From positions 62,001 through 126,000 of the forward strand of contig JAIQZU010000033.1 of assembly GCA_021776915.1 (NCBI GenBank): DNA of 64,000 bases, in the 5' to 3' direction. This document shows, piece after piece, positions 52,532 to 61,385 of this stretch. The notes under the pieces were generated by a model. The model was not told the DNA's origin. It did not search any database and saw nothing but the letters and a program-made list of their open reading frames with translations. Both the position numbers and the translations under genes were made by a program. The first letter of the stretch is position 1, and every line of letters begins with the position of its first letter. Source of the stretch: Candidatus Scalindua sp. (GTDB lineage Bacteria; Planctomycetota; Brocadiia; Brocadiales; Scalinduaceae).

Positions 52532-53989
52532 ATGAAGTTGATAGTTACTAAAAAGCGCGAAACTTTTAAGTGTGATCCTACGCGAGTTATCGCGAGGTTT
52601 TACAAGCCAGGAAGCGAAGAGCGTGTCAGAAATATCTTTAAAAGAGTGTTGGGCCTTTCAAAAGAAAAATGTAAAACTATCCTGACCGACGTGCTGACTG
52701 ATTTTGCAAATCGTCATTATGATATCGAAAGGATATTCCTTGAAAGTTATGAAAAGATAAAGATGAGGCCCCCGGGGTATGACCAACTGTCGAAAGAACA
52801 GATGTTGTTATTAGGGGCATATTTCACAAATGAATATTCCATTGAATCTACCGCATTGTTTAATCCTTCGATGGTGCCTCATCCTGACCAAAGCAATCTT
52901 TCTCCCGGATCACAAAGATTCATCTTGAGCTTTCGGGCCGTCGGGGAAGGGCACATTTCTTCTATCGTATTCCGTAGCGGCGTCATAGATGCAAAAAACA
53001 ATTTGATAATGGATTCAGTAAGCCCTTATGCAGTAAGACCTTCTTTTGAATCATATCCTGAATATGACAGGCAAGCTGTTGTAATACAAATAAGAAAAAT
53101 TGTTGAAAAAATTGAAGAAGATATGGTAGGCATTAATCAAATTACATTTCCGGAAAAATCAGAAAATATTGCGGAAAAAATTAATAAAACTCAGATAATC
53201 GTAGATAATCTTGGGCGAGAAACGCGGGAAATGATGAAATGGTTGGCAAAGTCAGATTATGAAATAACTTTTGATGATAGTACCGCAATCTCTGAACGTG
53301 TGATTTTTCCGGTTGTCAGTCACGAAAAGAACGGTATCGAAGACGCCAGGTTTGTGCGTTTCACGGATGATAATGGAAATGTCAGATATTTTGCCACTTA
53401 TACGGCATATTGCGGGCATGGCATTTTACCAATATTACTGGAAACGAAGGATTTCCTGAAATTTAAAATGTGCGCATTGAACGGCAGAGGCGCTCTTAAC
53501 AAGGGTATGGCCTTGTTTCCAAGAAAGGTAAATGGCCGTTACATGATGATTTCCAGACAGGATGGAGAAAATATGTATACCATGCAATCGGACAATGTCC
53601 ATTCCTGGGATGAAAGGAAACAACTTGATTCCCCTCAATATAGCTGGGAGTTTTTTCAGATAGGAACTTGTGGTTCTCCAATTGAGACCGAAAAAGGCTG
53701 GCTGCTCTTGACACATGGTGTGGGCCCCATGAGGACATATTGCATTGGTATAGAATTATTGGATATAAATGATCCTGCGAAAGTTATCGCAAAGCTGGAA
53801 GAACCTTTGATCATCCCCCGTGAATCCGAACGTGAAGGATACGTCCCTAACGTTGTATATTCATGTGGAGGCATGTTACACGGTGAAACATTAGTTATTC
53901 CATATGGCGTATCCGATACATCATCCAGGATTGCAACGGTAGAGCTTGCGCCACTGTTTGAATGTCTACTGTCCTCAAAAATAAATTAA
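52532..53989 (+). CDS. GH130-family protein with N-terminal helical domain, paralogue 2
   Basis: This protein of about 485 residues is a close paralogue of the one at 43793-45247, with the same helical first 110 residues (FKCDPTRVIARFYKPG). The GH130 propeller has FILSFRAVGEGHISS, GIEDARFVRFTDDNG with the catalytic Asp, YFATYTAYCGHG, LFPRKVNGRYMMISRQDGEN and LLTHGVGPMRTYCIG. It lacks a signal peptide. The ATG at 52532 has aaaggagg 13 bases upstream; an upstream ATG at 52463 would add residues unlike the paralogue. A piece of this gene is copied at 48323-48375. Confidence 0.88.
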   Translation: MKLIVTKKRETFKCDPTRVIARFYKPGSEERVRNIFKRVLGLSKEKCKTILTDVLTDFANRHYDIERIFLESYEKIKMRPPGYDQLSKEQMLLLGAYFTNEYSIESTALFNPSMVPHPDQSNLSPGSQRFILSFRAVGEGHISSIVFRSGVIDAKNNLIMDSVSPYAVRPSFESYPEYDRQAVVIQIRKIVEKIEEDMVGINQITFPEKSENIAEKINKTQIIVDNLGRETREMMKWLAKSDYEITFDDSTAISERVIFPVVSHEKNGIEDARFVRFTDDNGNVRYFATYTAYCGHGILPILLETKDFLKFKMCALNGRGALNKGMALFPRKVNGRYMMISRQDGENMYTMQSDNVHSWDERKQLDSPQYSWEFFQIGTCGSPIETEKGWLLLTHGVGPMRTYCIGIELLDINDPAKVIAKLEEPLIIPRESEREGYVPNVVYSCGGMLHGETLVIPYGVSDTSSRIATVELAPLFECLLSSKIN

Positions 53990-54304
53990 AAACAGGAACC
54001 ACAGATTACCCCGATGAAATAAAAGAAAACAAGATTTCATGGGGCAGGCGCAGATTTCACTGATTACATTAAATAAAATGTAACTCATTCCTTTAGTTTT
54101 GAGTCGATCAACAGTAAAAGGCTAAAGTAGGGGCGAACTGCCGTTCGTCCCCTACCACAAAAGCTTAAAATGAAAATTCCTATAAAAACAAGTTATCCCT
54201 GTGGTCGATCGAGTTGGTGTGCCTGAATAAAGAAACACTTAAAATAAGACATAATCATTATAAAGAAACTGCCTGTGTAATCCGAAAACAGAAAGGAGTA
54301 ATGT
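53990..54304. other. Intergenic region with dispersed hairpin element copy 2
   Basis: There is no gene. It holds the hairpin element at 54077-54182. A ribosome site, aaaggag, lies just before the GT4 fusion gene at 54305. Confidence 0.5.
54077..54182. repeat. Dispersed hairpin element, copy 2
   Basis: The counterpart of 34730-34860. The hairpin arms are gtaggggcgaac (54127-54138) and gttcgtcccctac (54143-54155), pairing with one extra base. The flanking sequences agttttgagt and ttaaaatgaaa are shared. This copy lacks the GC-rich insertion of copy 1. Confidence 0.75.
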
Positions 54305-56566
54305 ATGCGCATAGATAATATCAGTAATGTGGCTTTCCTGGGTAACTATTTGCCAAGGAAGTGCGGTATCGCAACCTTTACAACGGACCTGAGTGAGGCC
54401 GTTTCCAGTGTGTCATCTCAGTTGGGTGTTTCTGTTATCGCAATGACAAATACACCGGAAACATACAATTATCCCAAACAGGTCAGTTTTGAGATTCGGC
54501 AACATAATATTGACGATTACAAAAGAGCGGCAGATTATATAAATTCAAGCAATGTTGACATTTTGTGTTTACAGCATGAGTTCGGGATATTTGGCGGCGT
54601 CTGGGGAGACTATTTGCTCACATTTATGAAATCAATCAATGTGCCGATAGTAACAACACTTCATACAGTCCTTGAAAAAGACATAGGGCAGGAAAAAGTC
54701 TTCAGAGAGATATGTGATCTTAGCGACAGAATTGTAGTTATGAGCCAAAGGGCAATGAAGATGCTTGGCAGATATAATATACCTGATAATAAGAAGATCT
54801 TTATACACCACGGCGTGCCCGATCTGCCATTTGTTGATCCGAACTTTTATAAAGACAAATTCAAGGCCATGGGTAAGAAGGTCATATTGTCTTTCGGTCT
54901 GATCGGACCCGATAAGGGCATTGAATATATGTTGGAGGCCATGCCGAAGATCATCAAAAAACATTGTGATGTTATATATATTGTTCTTGGCAGTATTCAT
55001 CCTGAAATCTTTAAAACCAAGGGCGAAGAATATTACTTATATTTACAGCGGCTTGTTGACAAGCTTAAACTAAATAAATATGTCTTTTTTCACAAGAAGT
55101 TTGTCGAGCTGGAAGAGCTGTGTGAATATCTTTCAGCAGCCGACATTTATGTCACACCATATATTAAAAAAGAACAAATCGTTTCCGGAACTCTGGCTTA
55201 TGCGGTTGGTACTGGTAAAGCCGTGGTATCAACACCGTACTGGTATGCACAAGAACTATTGGCTGGCAACCGCGGGATGCTAGCTAAATTCAAGGACCCT
55301 TCTTCACTGGCACAAGCCATCAACAAGCTACTGGATGATCCAATAGTGCTTCATACAACCAGAATAAATGCCTACCAGTACGGGAGAGATATGACCTGGA
55401 GTAATGTCGCAATTAATTATATTGACGCTTTTAATGGTACCATTAGTTCGATAGAGGAAGGCAAGGTTGTGTATGGAAGGGTTGAACGTCCAATTCGCCT
55501 GACTAGTCTACCTGAAGTGAATTTAAACCATTTGAGAAATCTGTCCAGTCATTATGGGATAGTACAACACACAAAATATACGGTACCCAATTATAAACAT
55601 GGATATGCACTTGACGACAACGCCAGAGCCTTGATCCTGGCAACTCAATACTTTAAGCTCTTTCAGGACCGGAAAATACTGTTACTGCTTGACAAATACC
55701 TGGCGTTTGTCCTTAATGCGCAGGAGGAGTCGGGACGTTTCCATAACTTTTTTGATATGGGGTTGAACCCAACAGATGAAAACGACTCCACCTTCAATTC
55801 ACGCGATGACTGGCACGGACGCGCTTTATGGGCTTTGGGTTATGTGATTGCATTTGCCCCTGATCATTATTCGGGAATTGCAAAGGAGTATTTTGATAAG
55901 GCCATCGCGCAAAGAGTAGAGAGTATACGGGGAGCTGCATTTGCAATACTAGGAGCATTCTATTATTTGAAAAGATACGGCGGAGCACGTGATGTGCTGT
56001 CTGTTCTTGAATCCTATTGCAACCGGCTTGTTACTGAATATGAGAGACACCAGGATGGTAAATGGCAATGGTTTGAGGATATCCTGGCATATGCGAACGG
56101 GGTATTGCCTACCGCTTTATTCAAAGGTTATACGGTAGTAAAGAAGAAGAAGTACTTTGATACAGCCATGGCAACGATGAATTTTCTGCTGGATAATTGT
56201 ATAAGAAATGACACCCTGTCCCTCATCGGAAATCACCGATGGTATAAAAAAAACAACGTAAGATCGCGCTTCGATCAACAACCCATTGATGCTTTCTGGA
56301 TGATCAAAGTTTGTAAGGCCGCCTATCTGGTGACCAAAGATGAAAAAAATCTTAAACCTATGAAAATATCATTCGAGTGGTTCCTGGGGGCTAATGATGG
56401 CAACCTGAATTTGTACGATTTTGTTACAGGGGGCTGTTATGATGGGTTAGCCAGGACCGGCGTAAACCTGAATCAGGGAGCAGAAAGTACGATATGTTTC
56501 CTTCTTTCCCTGTTGAGTATGAAAGAGATATCTGTAGTTCAGGAAAATCCGGAGAAAGAAATATGA
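54305..56566 (+). CDS. GT4 glycosyltransferase fused to an alpha/alpha-barrel domain
   Basis: The 753-residue protein has two parts. Residues 1-385 are a GT-B glycosyltransferase with LPRKCGIATFTTDLSEAVS, FGIFGGVWGDYLLTFM, HHGVPDLPF, ILSFGLIGPDKGIEYMLEA and TPYIKKEQIVSGTLAYAVGTGKAVV. Residues 410-745 are an all-helical barrel with GYALDDNARALILA, FNSRDDWHGRALWALGYV, WQWFEDILAYANGVLPTAL and RFDQQPIDAFWMI, like six-hairpin glycosidases or epimerases. Fusion suggests that the same glycan is made and trimmed or modified. Such fusions beside GH130 genes fit mannoside metabolism. The start has aaaggag 7 bases upstream. Confidence 0.85.
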   Translation: MRIDNISNVAFLGNYLPRKCGIATFTTDLSEAVSSVSSQLGVSVIAMTNTPETYNYPKQVSFEIRQHNIDDYKRAADYINSSNVDILCLQHEFGIFGGVWGDYLLTFMKSINVPIVTTLHTVLEKDIGQEKVFREICDLSDRIVVMSQRAMKMLGRYNIPDNKKIFIHHGVPDLPFVDPNFYKDKFKAMGKKVILSFGLIGPDKGIEYMLEAMPKIIKKHCDVIYIVLGSIHPEIFKTKGEEYYLYLQRLVDKLKLNKYVFFHKKFVELEELCEYLSAADIYVTPYIKKEQIVSGTLAYAVGTGKAVVSTPYWYAQELLAGNRGMLAKFKDPSSLAQAINKLLDDPIVLHTTRINAYQYGRDMTWSNVAINYIDAFNGTISSIEEGKVVYGRVERPIRLTSLPEVNLNHLRNLSSHYGIVQHTKYTVPNYKHGYALDDNARALILATQYFKLFQDRKILLLLDKYLAFVLNAQEESGRFHNFFDMGLNPTDENDSTFNSRDDWHGRALWALGYVIAFAPDHYSGIAKEYFDKAIAQRVESIRGAAFAILGAFYYLKRYGGARDVLSVLESYCNRLVTEYERHQDGKWQWFEDILAYANGVLPTALFKGYTVVKKKKYFDTAMATMNFLLDNCIRNDTLSLIGNHRWYKKNNVRSRFDQQPIDAFWMIKVCKAAYLVTKDEKNLKPMKISFEWFLGANDGNLNLYDFVTGGCYDGLARTGVNLNQGAESTICFLLSLLSMKEISVVQENPEKEI

Positions 56567-56786
56567 TATAATCCATGTAAAATGTGCGGTTGGATTGAGC
56601 AAGACAACAATATAAGAATATACTACGGATGTGCGGATTCGTGTATTGCCACGGCGTCAGCAAGTAAGACATCTCTCCTTGCCTGGTTACGCAACCACAA
56701 TTCTCTTGTTACGTAGGAAGAAATAATGCGGCACATCTGTCCAGTCATCATAACAAATAACGCCACTTATATCTCCACATGCCTTA

Positions 56787-57980
56787 CTATACCGGCGTAA
56801 ACGTATCGATAATTTGTGTGCTTTTGCGAGCATGTATCTCATAACTTCCGGCTGATGCCGGGACCATAAGCATTTCTCCACCGGGTATGGCATTTGGGAT
56901 GTTATATCCTTTATCTTTTATGAACAGAGTGGCATCCCCCTCTAATACTACCAGATTATGAAAACTCGCAGGTGATTGTTGGTACTCTGAGTCTTTTTTA
57001 AATGTTATCCGATGGACTTCAAGTCCCTTGTCCTCAAACTTTCCCGGCAAACGCTCAACCAGTATGTAATCAGTTTCATCTATAACTTCAGGGTAAGTTT
57101 CTTCCGCCATCTCAGGAAGCATCTCACTCACCCTGTCTATTTCCAACATCTTTATAGCTCCTTGCCGTGGGTATGCCGGAAACGCATATCTTACGGGATA
57201 TGTTGTCCCGTCTTCGAGCGATTGTGTCGGTCCGGAAATCTGAGGTTCCACGACTTCTACGCCGGGACCAAGTGCGTGTAATGTTCCGGAAGGGATAGGA
57301 ATAACATCTCCTATTTTAACATATTGCCTGTTGTAGAAGACATCAAGCCCTTTCCTGGCAGCATTTAACTTTTTCAGAGCTCCTGCTATTTCTGAAGATC
57401 CGGGTTTACTCTGGACAACTTCCTGAGATGCAAGTTCAACATCCTTTTTATCATCCAGCAATTTCGCATATCCGCTATCTATCATTATTTCAATAACATT
57501 GTTCAATGCGTCCCCATATATTATGAGTGCTTTTTTATAATATTCTGTCACAGCTTCACCATATAAATCAACAGACTTTCGGGAAAAGCCTGCAATTATC
57601 CAGGGCTTTCCACCGGCAATCTCTTTATCCGTTCCAGTGATTATCCAGAGTTCGTTTTTATTATCATGAAACTGCACAGATAATCTGCTTTCAGGAGTCA
57701 ATATTTTCACAAGTGGAAGTCGCGTGCCGAATCTGGCAACTACTTTTTCGCCAAGGAATTTTGCAGGATCGTTTTCAATAATCTTGTATAATGAAAAAGC
57801 GTCATTACCTACAACAGCAGTTGAACTCTTTTCGCCTTCCTCTGCGCCGTACCAATACTCACCAATGCCGTTCACACCCCATACCTTTGGTTCTTTATAC
57901 GGTCTCACATAAACAGGGCAGCCATTGAACACAGCATTTAAAATCCTGGTAAAACATGCGTTATCGGTATCAGGTTTCAC
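56787..57980 (-). CDS. manA: Mannose-6-phosphate isomerase, class I-like
   Basis: It converts mannose 6-phosphate and fructose 6-phosphate. The 397-residue cupin enzyme has LSVQFHDNKNELWIITGTDKE, the Gln/His/Glu metal-ligand region, IPIPSGTLHALGPGVEVVEPQI with the second His, and TYPVRYAFPAYPRQG with the catalytic Arg region. It overlaps the upstream phosphomannomutase gene by 4 bases. Together they connect mannose 1-phosphate from the GH130 enzymes to glycolysis. Confidence 0.85.
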   Translation of the reverse strand: MKPDTDNACFTRILNAVFNGCPVYVRPYKEPKVWGVNGIGEYWYGAEEGEKSSTAVVGNDAFSLYKIIENDPAKFLGEKVVARFGTRLPLVKILTPESRLSVQFHDNKNELWIITGTDKEIAGGKPWIIAGFSRKSVDLYGEAVTEYYKKALIIYGDALNNVIEIMIDSGYAKLLDDKKDVELASQEVVQSKPGSSEIAGALKKLNAARKGLDVFYNRQYVKIGDVIPIPSGTLHALGPGVEVVEPQISGPTQSLEDGTTYPVRYAFPAYPRQGAIKMLEIDRVSEMLPEMAEETYPEVIDETDYILVERLPGKFEDKGLEVHRITFKKDSEYQQSPASFHNLVVLEGDATLFIKDKGYNIPNAIPGGEMLMVPASAGSYEIHARKSTQIIDTFTPV

Positions 57981-59659
57981 TCTCTACCCTCTTTACTAAT
58001 AAGGTCTCTGATAATATCCGGTATGATTTCAATTATTTTGCCTACTATCCGGTTTGCCGCCTCCTGGATATCAGATGTTGCATATATCCTGAATTCCGGT
58101 GCATTTCCTGAGGGTCTTAGATGAGCGACATCGTTATCGGAGAATACTATACGGATACCGTCTATATAGTTTATTGAGACTATATCGGTAAATCCTCTTT
58201 CATTTGTAAAATAATTGCAAAGCTTTTCCTTAATCCAAATCAGATTATGGACTGATTCGGTACTGCAATCTACACCATTTGTCTTTATACCTTCTTCTGT
58301 AAAATCAACCTGAGAAATATCAGAGCTTGCCGGAGACAACATCTTAATAATGGTTTTACCCATTTCTGCTGTATAAATTTCACAACCAGGTGTTTTATTG
58401 TCAATGACATCAGCATGGGTGTATCTTTTAGGAAGTCTTGATGTAATAAGTTCTGAAACCGTCATATTGTCCTTAACGGCTAAAAGCAATACAGATATTA
58501 GCGGCAATACTGCATCCCTGGTCGGAAGAGGTCTCAGGAAGCTGTCATCTATGGCCCAATCACTCCCAATAAGAAAGCCTCCATTGCATTCCCAGCCGGC
58601 TACTTTTGAACTCGGATTTCTCTTAATTTCGCAGTTCATCGCATCAATTATATATGGTGAACCTATCCTGGTCTGCATCACCTTGATCCCTCTTTCCTCG
58701 AGAGAACTGACAACGGCATCGTTAGCGCTTATGGGAATAGAAACAAAGTCTGGATTTAAAAACATGGAGACAAGCGCACCAAGTTTGTCCCCTGGCAGAA
58801 ACCTGCCGTTTTCATCCGCAAGAAGAGGTCTGTCCGAATCTCCGTCAGTCGTTATAATAGCAAATGGTTTGTGTTCCCTGGAAGCCTTCTGTAAAAGTGA
58901 GGTGGTATCAATTGACACCTTTTCAGTGTCAACAGGTATAAACTTATCGCTTCTTTCAATTGGGACAATGTCTGCCCCCAGAGCCTCAAATATTTCCTGA
59001 ACGATATCCCTCCCTACAGCAGAATGCTGATACAAGACTATCTTTTTGTGTGAAAGAGGCTTGTCCTTAAAGACTTCAAGATATCTGTTAACATACATAT
59101 TTATTGAATCAGTCTCAAATTCTGCCTCCGGAAGATTGTATATTTCATTTAACATACCGTTCTCATCAAATAAGGATTCCTGCAGTGGTTTTTCATATTC
59201 TGATATCCTTGCACGTTCTACATTCCTGAGGATATCTGCCTCATCATTCTTTAATACTTCTCCGTGTTTTTTAGTAAACTTTACACCGTTCCTGTCATCA
59301 GGGATATGGCTCCCTGTAACCATAATGCCGGGTACGCATTTACACATAGCATAATAGGCAAGTGTTGGAGTCGGTACTCTCCCACAGAAAAGCGCTATAT
59401 AACCTGAGTGTTTTATTGCAAGTGATACTGCCGTCATTATTCTGGGAGTGCTCGAACGCAGATCACCTCCCAGGGCTATATCCTTATCAGAGGCATTGAG
59501 TTCACCTCTTTCTTCCAAAAACAAGATAAAGCCTCTGGTGTTTATATAACACTCCATATCTGTCATTGCTGTGACTTTATCTCTTAACCCACTGGTTCCG
59601 AACTCTAATGACTTAAACTTATCCCTTTTGTCCTGGAAGTTGCCTGGCTTGGTTGTCAC
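57977..59659 (-). CDS. Phosphomannomutase/phosphoglucomutase family protein
   Basis: It interconverts hexose 1-phosphate and 6-phosphate through a phosphoserine. The 560-residue alpha-D-phosphohexomutase has the start GTSGLRDKVTAM, the active-site loop MVTGSHIPDDRNGVKF with S117, the Mg2+ loop TDGDSDRP (D272, D274, D276), a sugar loop GWECNGGFLIGSDW and the phosphate loop RPSGNAPEFRIY. It is coupled by a 4-base overlap to manA, which suggests mannose as the substrate. It is about 100 residues longer than E. coli ManB. Confidence 0.88.
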   Translation of the reverse strand: MTTKPGNFQDKRDKFKSLEFGTSGLRDKVTAMTDMECYINTRGFILFLEERGELNASDKDIALGGDLRSSTPRIMTAVSLAIKHSGYIALFCGRVPTPTLAYYAMCKCVPGIMVTGSHIPDDRNGVKFTKKHGEVLKNDEADILRNVERARISEYEKPLQESLFDENGMLNEIYNLPEAEFETDSINMYVNRYLEVFKDKPLSHKKIVLYQHSAVGRDIVQEIFEALGADIVPIERSDKFIPVDTEKVSIDTTSLLQKASREHKPFAIITTDGDSDRPLLADENGRFLPGDKLGALVSMFLNPDFVSIPISANDAVVSSLEERGIKVMQTRIGSPYIIDAMNCEIKRNPSSKVAGWECNGGFLIGSDWAIDDSFLRPLPTRDAVLPLISVLLLAVKDNMTVSELITSRLPKRYTHADVIDNKTPGCEIYTAEMGKTIIKMLSPASSDISQVDFTEEGIKTNGVDCSTESVHNLIWIKEKLCNYFTNERGFTDIVSINYIDGIRIVFSDNDVAHLRPSGNAPEFRIYATSDIQEAANRIVGKIIEIIPDIIRDLISKEGRE

Positions 59660-59735
59660 GTTTTACACCCTCTTTCTAATGCTTCCGTTATCGCCTTCCG
59701 AAACTCCTCAATGGCGCTCTTAATTCATAACTACT

Positions 59736-60323
59736 TTAATTCAAGGGGATACTGTATGAAATTGCGCCCAGCAAGTCTCCAAACTTTTTGTCCGGATGAC
59801 AGGTTATACATCCTTTCATAACCGCACGTACACTGGTAGCCGCCCTTAGAAAGTCCTTACCATCTATTTTCTCAGCCTTTTCATAGTATGATTCTCCGGA
59901 AACCATTGCCTTAATTGCGTCTCTTTCAAATTCATCCCTGGGATTATTGTCAGGGTTAAAAGGTGTTCCTGTTGCATCCAGTAATCTCGCCTTGTGCCAG
60001 CCCTTCTTACTCATTGACTCGAAAACCCTTTTGGCTAAAGTGGCCGCAGGCAGTACAGATGGATCGTCCACATATTCAGCAGTGATAAGGACAATGAATG
60101 TTTTATACAAATCATCCAGCATCTGTACTTTTTTTCTTGCATCACCTAAATTATCAGCCTGGGATGCATTATATAAATCTCCAGGCGCCAGTCGTGGCGC
60201 TTTAGGATGATCCGGAAAGACTGGAAAGTTATTCTTTAAAAATTCATCCGCGGTTGCCGTGAGATTCGTAAAAAGAAGAACTATTATTATTACTGCAACC
60301 AACTTTTTAATTCTTTCTGACAC
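59736..60323 (-). CDS. Exported DUF3365/Tll0287-like haem protein, copy 2
   Basis: The protein (about 195 residues) has an N-terminal signal (KKLVAVIIIVLLFTN, ending near TATA) and a domain ending GCITCHPDKKFGDLLGAISY, with one CxxCH c-type haem site. The pattern ATGTPFNPDNNPRDEFERDA and the SYYEKAE stretch match the Tll0287-like (DUF3365) sensor domain, but no kinase or other output domain is attached. The GTG at 60323 is preferred because cggagg lies 5 bases upstream. An ATG at 60377 would overlap the previous stop (TAATG). Confidence 0.82.
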   Translation of the reverse strand: MSERIKKLVAVIIIVLLFTNLTATADEFLKNNFPVFPDHPKAPRLAPGDLYNASQADNLGDARKKVQMLDDLYKTFIVLITAEYVDDPSVLPAATLAKRVFESMSKKGWHKARLLDATGTPFNPDNNPRDEFERDAIKAMVSGESYYEKAEKIDGKDFLRAATSVRAVMKGCITCHPDKKFGDLLGAISYSIPLN

Positions 60324-60376
60324 AGCTTCCTCCGTTTTATATGACATATTCAAAAAATAAAATGAACACCAGTTCA

Positions 60377-60937
60377 TTACTCAATAAACCTCTCCAGAGG
60401 GATGGTATATGAAATAGCGCCCAGCAAGTCTCCGAGTTTTTTATCATGATGACAAATAGTACAACCTTCCGCAACCACACTTACGCTTGTAGCTGCCATT
60501 AAATAGTATTCACCTTCCTTCTTTTCAACCCTTTCATAATAGGATCTCCCATTAACTATTTTTTCTAGCGCATCTCTTTCAAATTTGTTTTTGGGGATGT
60601 TATCCGGATTATTTGGTGTGCCGGTCGCATCAATTAGTCTCGCCTTAAACCATCCTTTTCTATCCATTTTAAAAAAGACTTTTTTGAATAAAGTAGCGGC
60701 GGAAAACATAGTCGGGTCTTTCACATATTCCTCTGCAATAAGTACAATAAATGCCTTATTCATATCATCAAGCATCTTTACCGTCTGTCCCGCCCTATGC
60801 ACTGCCTTATCTAATGAAATTTCGTCAGGACGTATAAATTGATTTCCCTGCAAATATTCTTCCGCCATTACCGCTAAACTCGTGAAGTATAACGTTACTA
60901 AAAATATCATAAACCACCCTGCAACCTTTTTTGCCAT
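60377..60937 (-). CDS. Exported DUF3365/Tll0287-like haem protein, copy 1
   Basis: The 186-residue paralogue of the next gene has a signal peptide (hydrophobic residues about 7-22, cut near AVMA) and one CxxCH motif in GCTICHHDKKLGDLLGAISY. The shared core includes ATGTPNNPDNIPKNKFERDALE and YLMAATSVSVVAEGC. The haem would be attached in the periplasm or equivalent space. The tandem arrangement implies a duplication and possibly joint function as a redox or gas sensor, or as electron carriers. Confidence 0.85.
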   Translation of the reverse strand: MAKKVAGWFMIFLVTLYFTSLAVMAEEYLQGNQFIRPDEISLDKAVHRAGQTVKMLDDMNKAFIVLIAEEYVKDPTMFSAATLFKKVFFKMDRKGWFKARLIDATGTPNNPDNIPKNKFERDALEKIVNGRSYYERVEKKEGEYYLMAATSVSVVAEGCTICHHDKKLGDLLGAISYTIPLERFIE

Positions 60938-61385
60938 AAGTATCCCCCTCCATGTCTAAAAGGATAAAAGAAAGTATCATTTTCTTTTCTATTAGTCTTA
61001 AGTGCTTTATAATATATCATATACACTCTTTTCACAACCACTTCTTTCTAAAATAAAATAGCATGAATATACCTATAGCCACTACTACATGTTCAAGTGA
61101 ATTGTAACTAATTCCTATTGGCAGTTATTATGAAAAAGAGCGTTTGCCTTGTAATATGAAATATTTGAGACATTGTTTGAAACAAAGGTATTGATTGAAA
61201 GATAGTTTAAGGAGTATAATAGAGTTTACTCACATAGCTCGTCTGGATACTTGTAAACTGCCCCAGAGACGGTGGAATCAATACCGTCAGTTTTCACTAC
61301 GTTCCAACAGGCTGTATTAAACCAAACTCTAACTTTAAATGTGGTACAAATAACGGGAGCAAGTCAAAATTAAATATGAAATTGT
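60938..61385. other. Intergenic region between divergent genes
   Basis: No coding frame is supported. A small hairpin, gacggt/accgtc (61268-61288), is followed by agtttt. The remainder is AT-rich and should hold promoters for the two divergent units. Confidence 0.4.
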
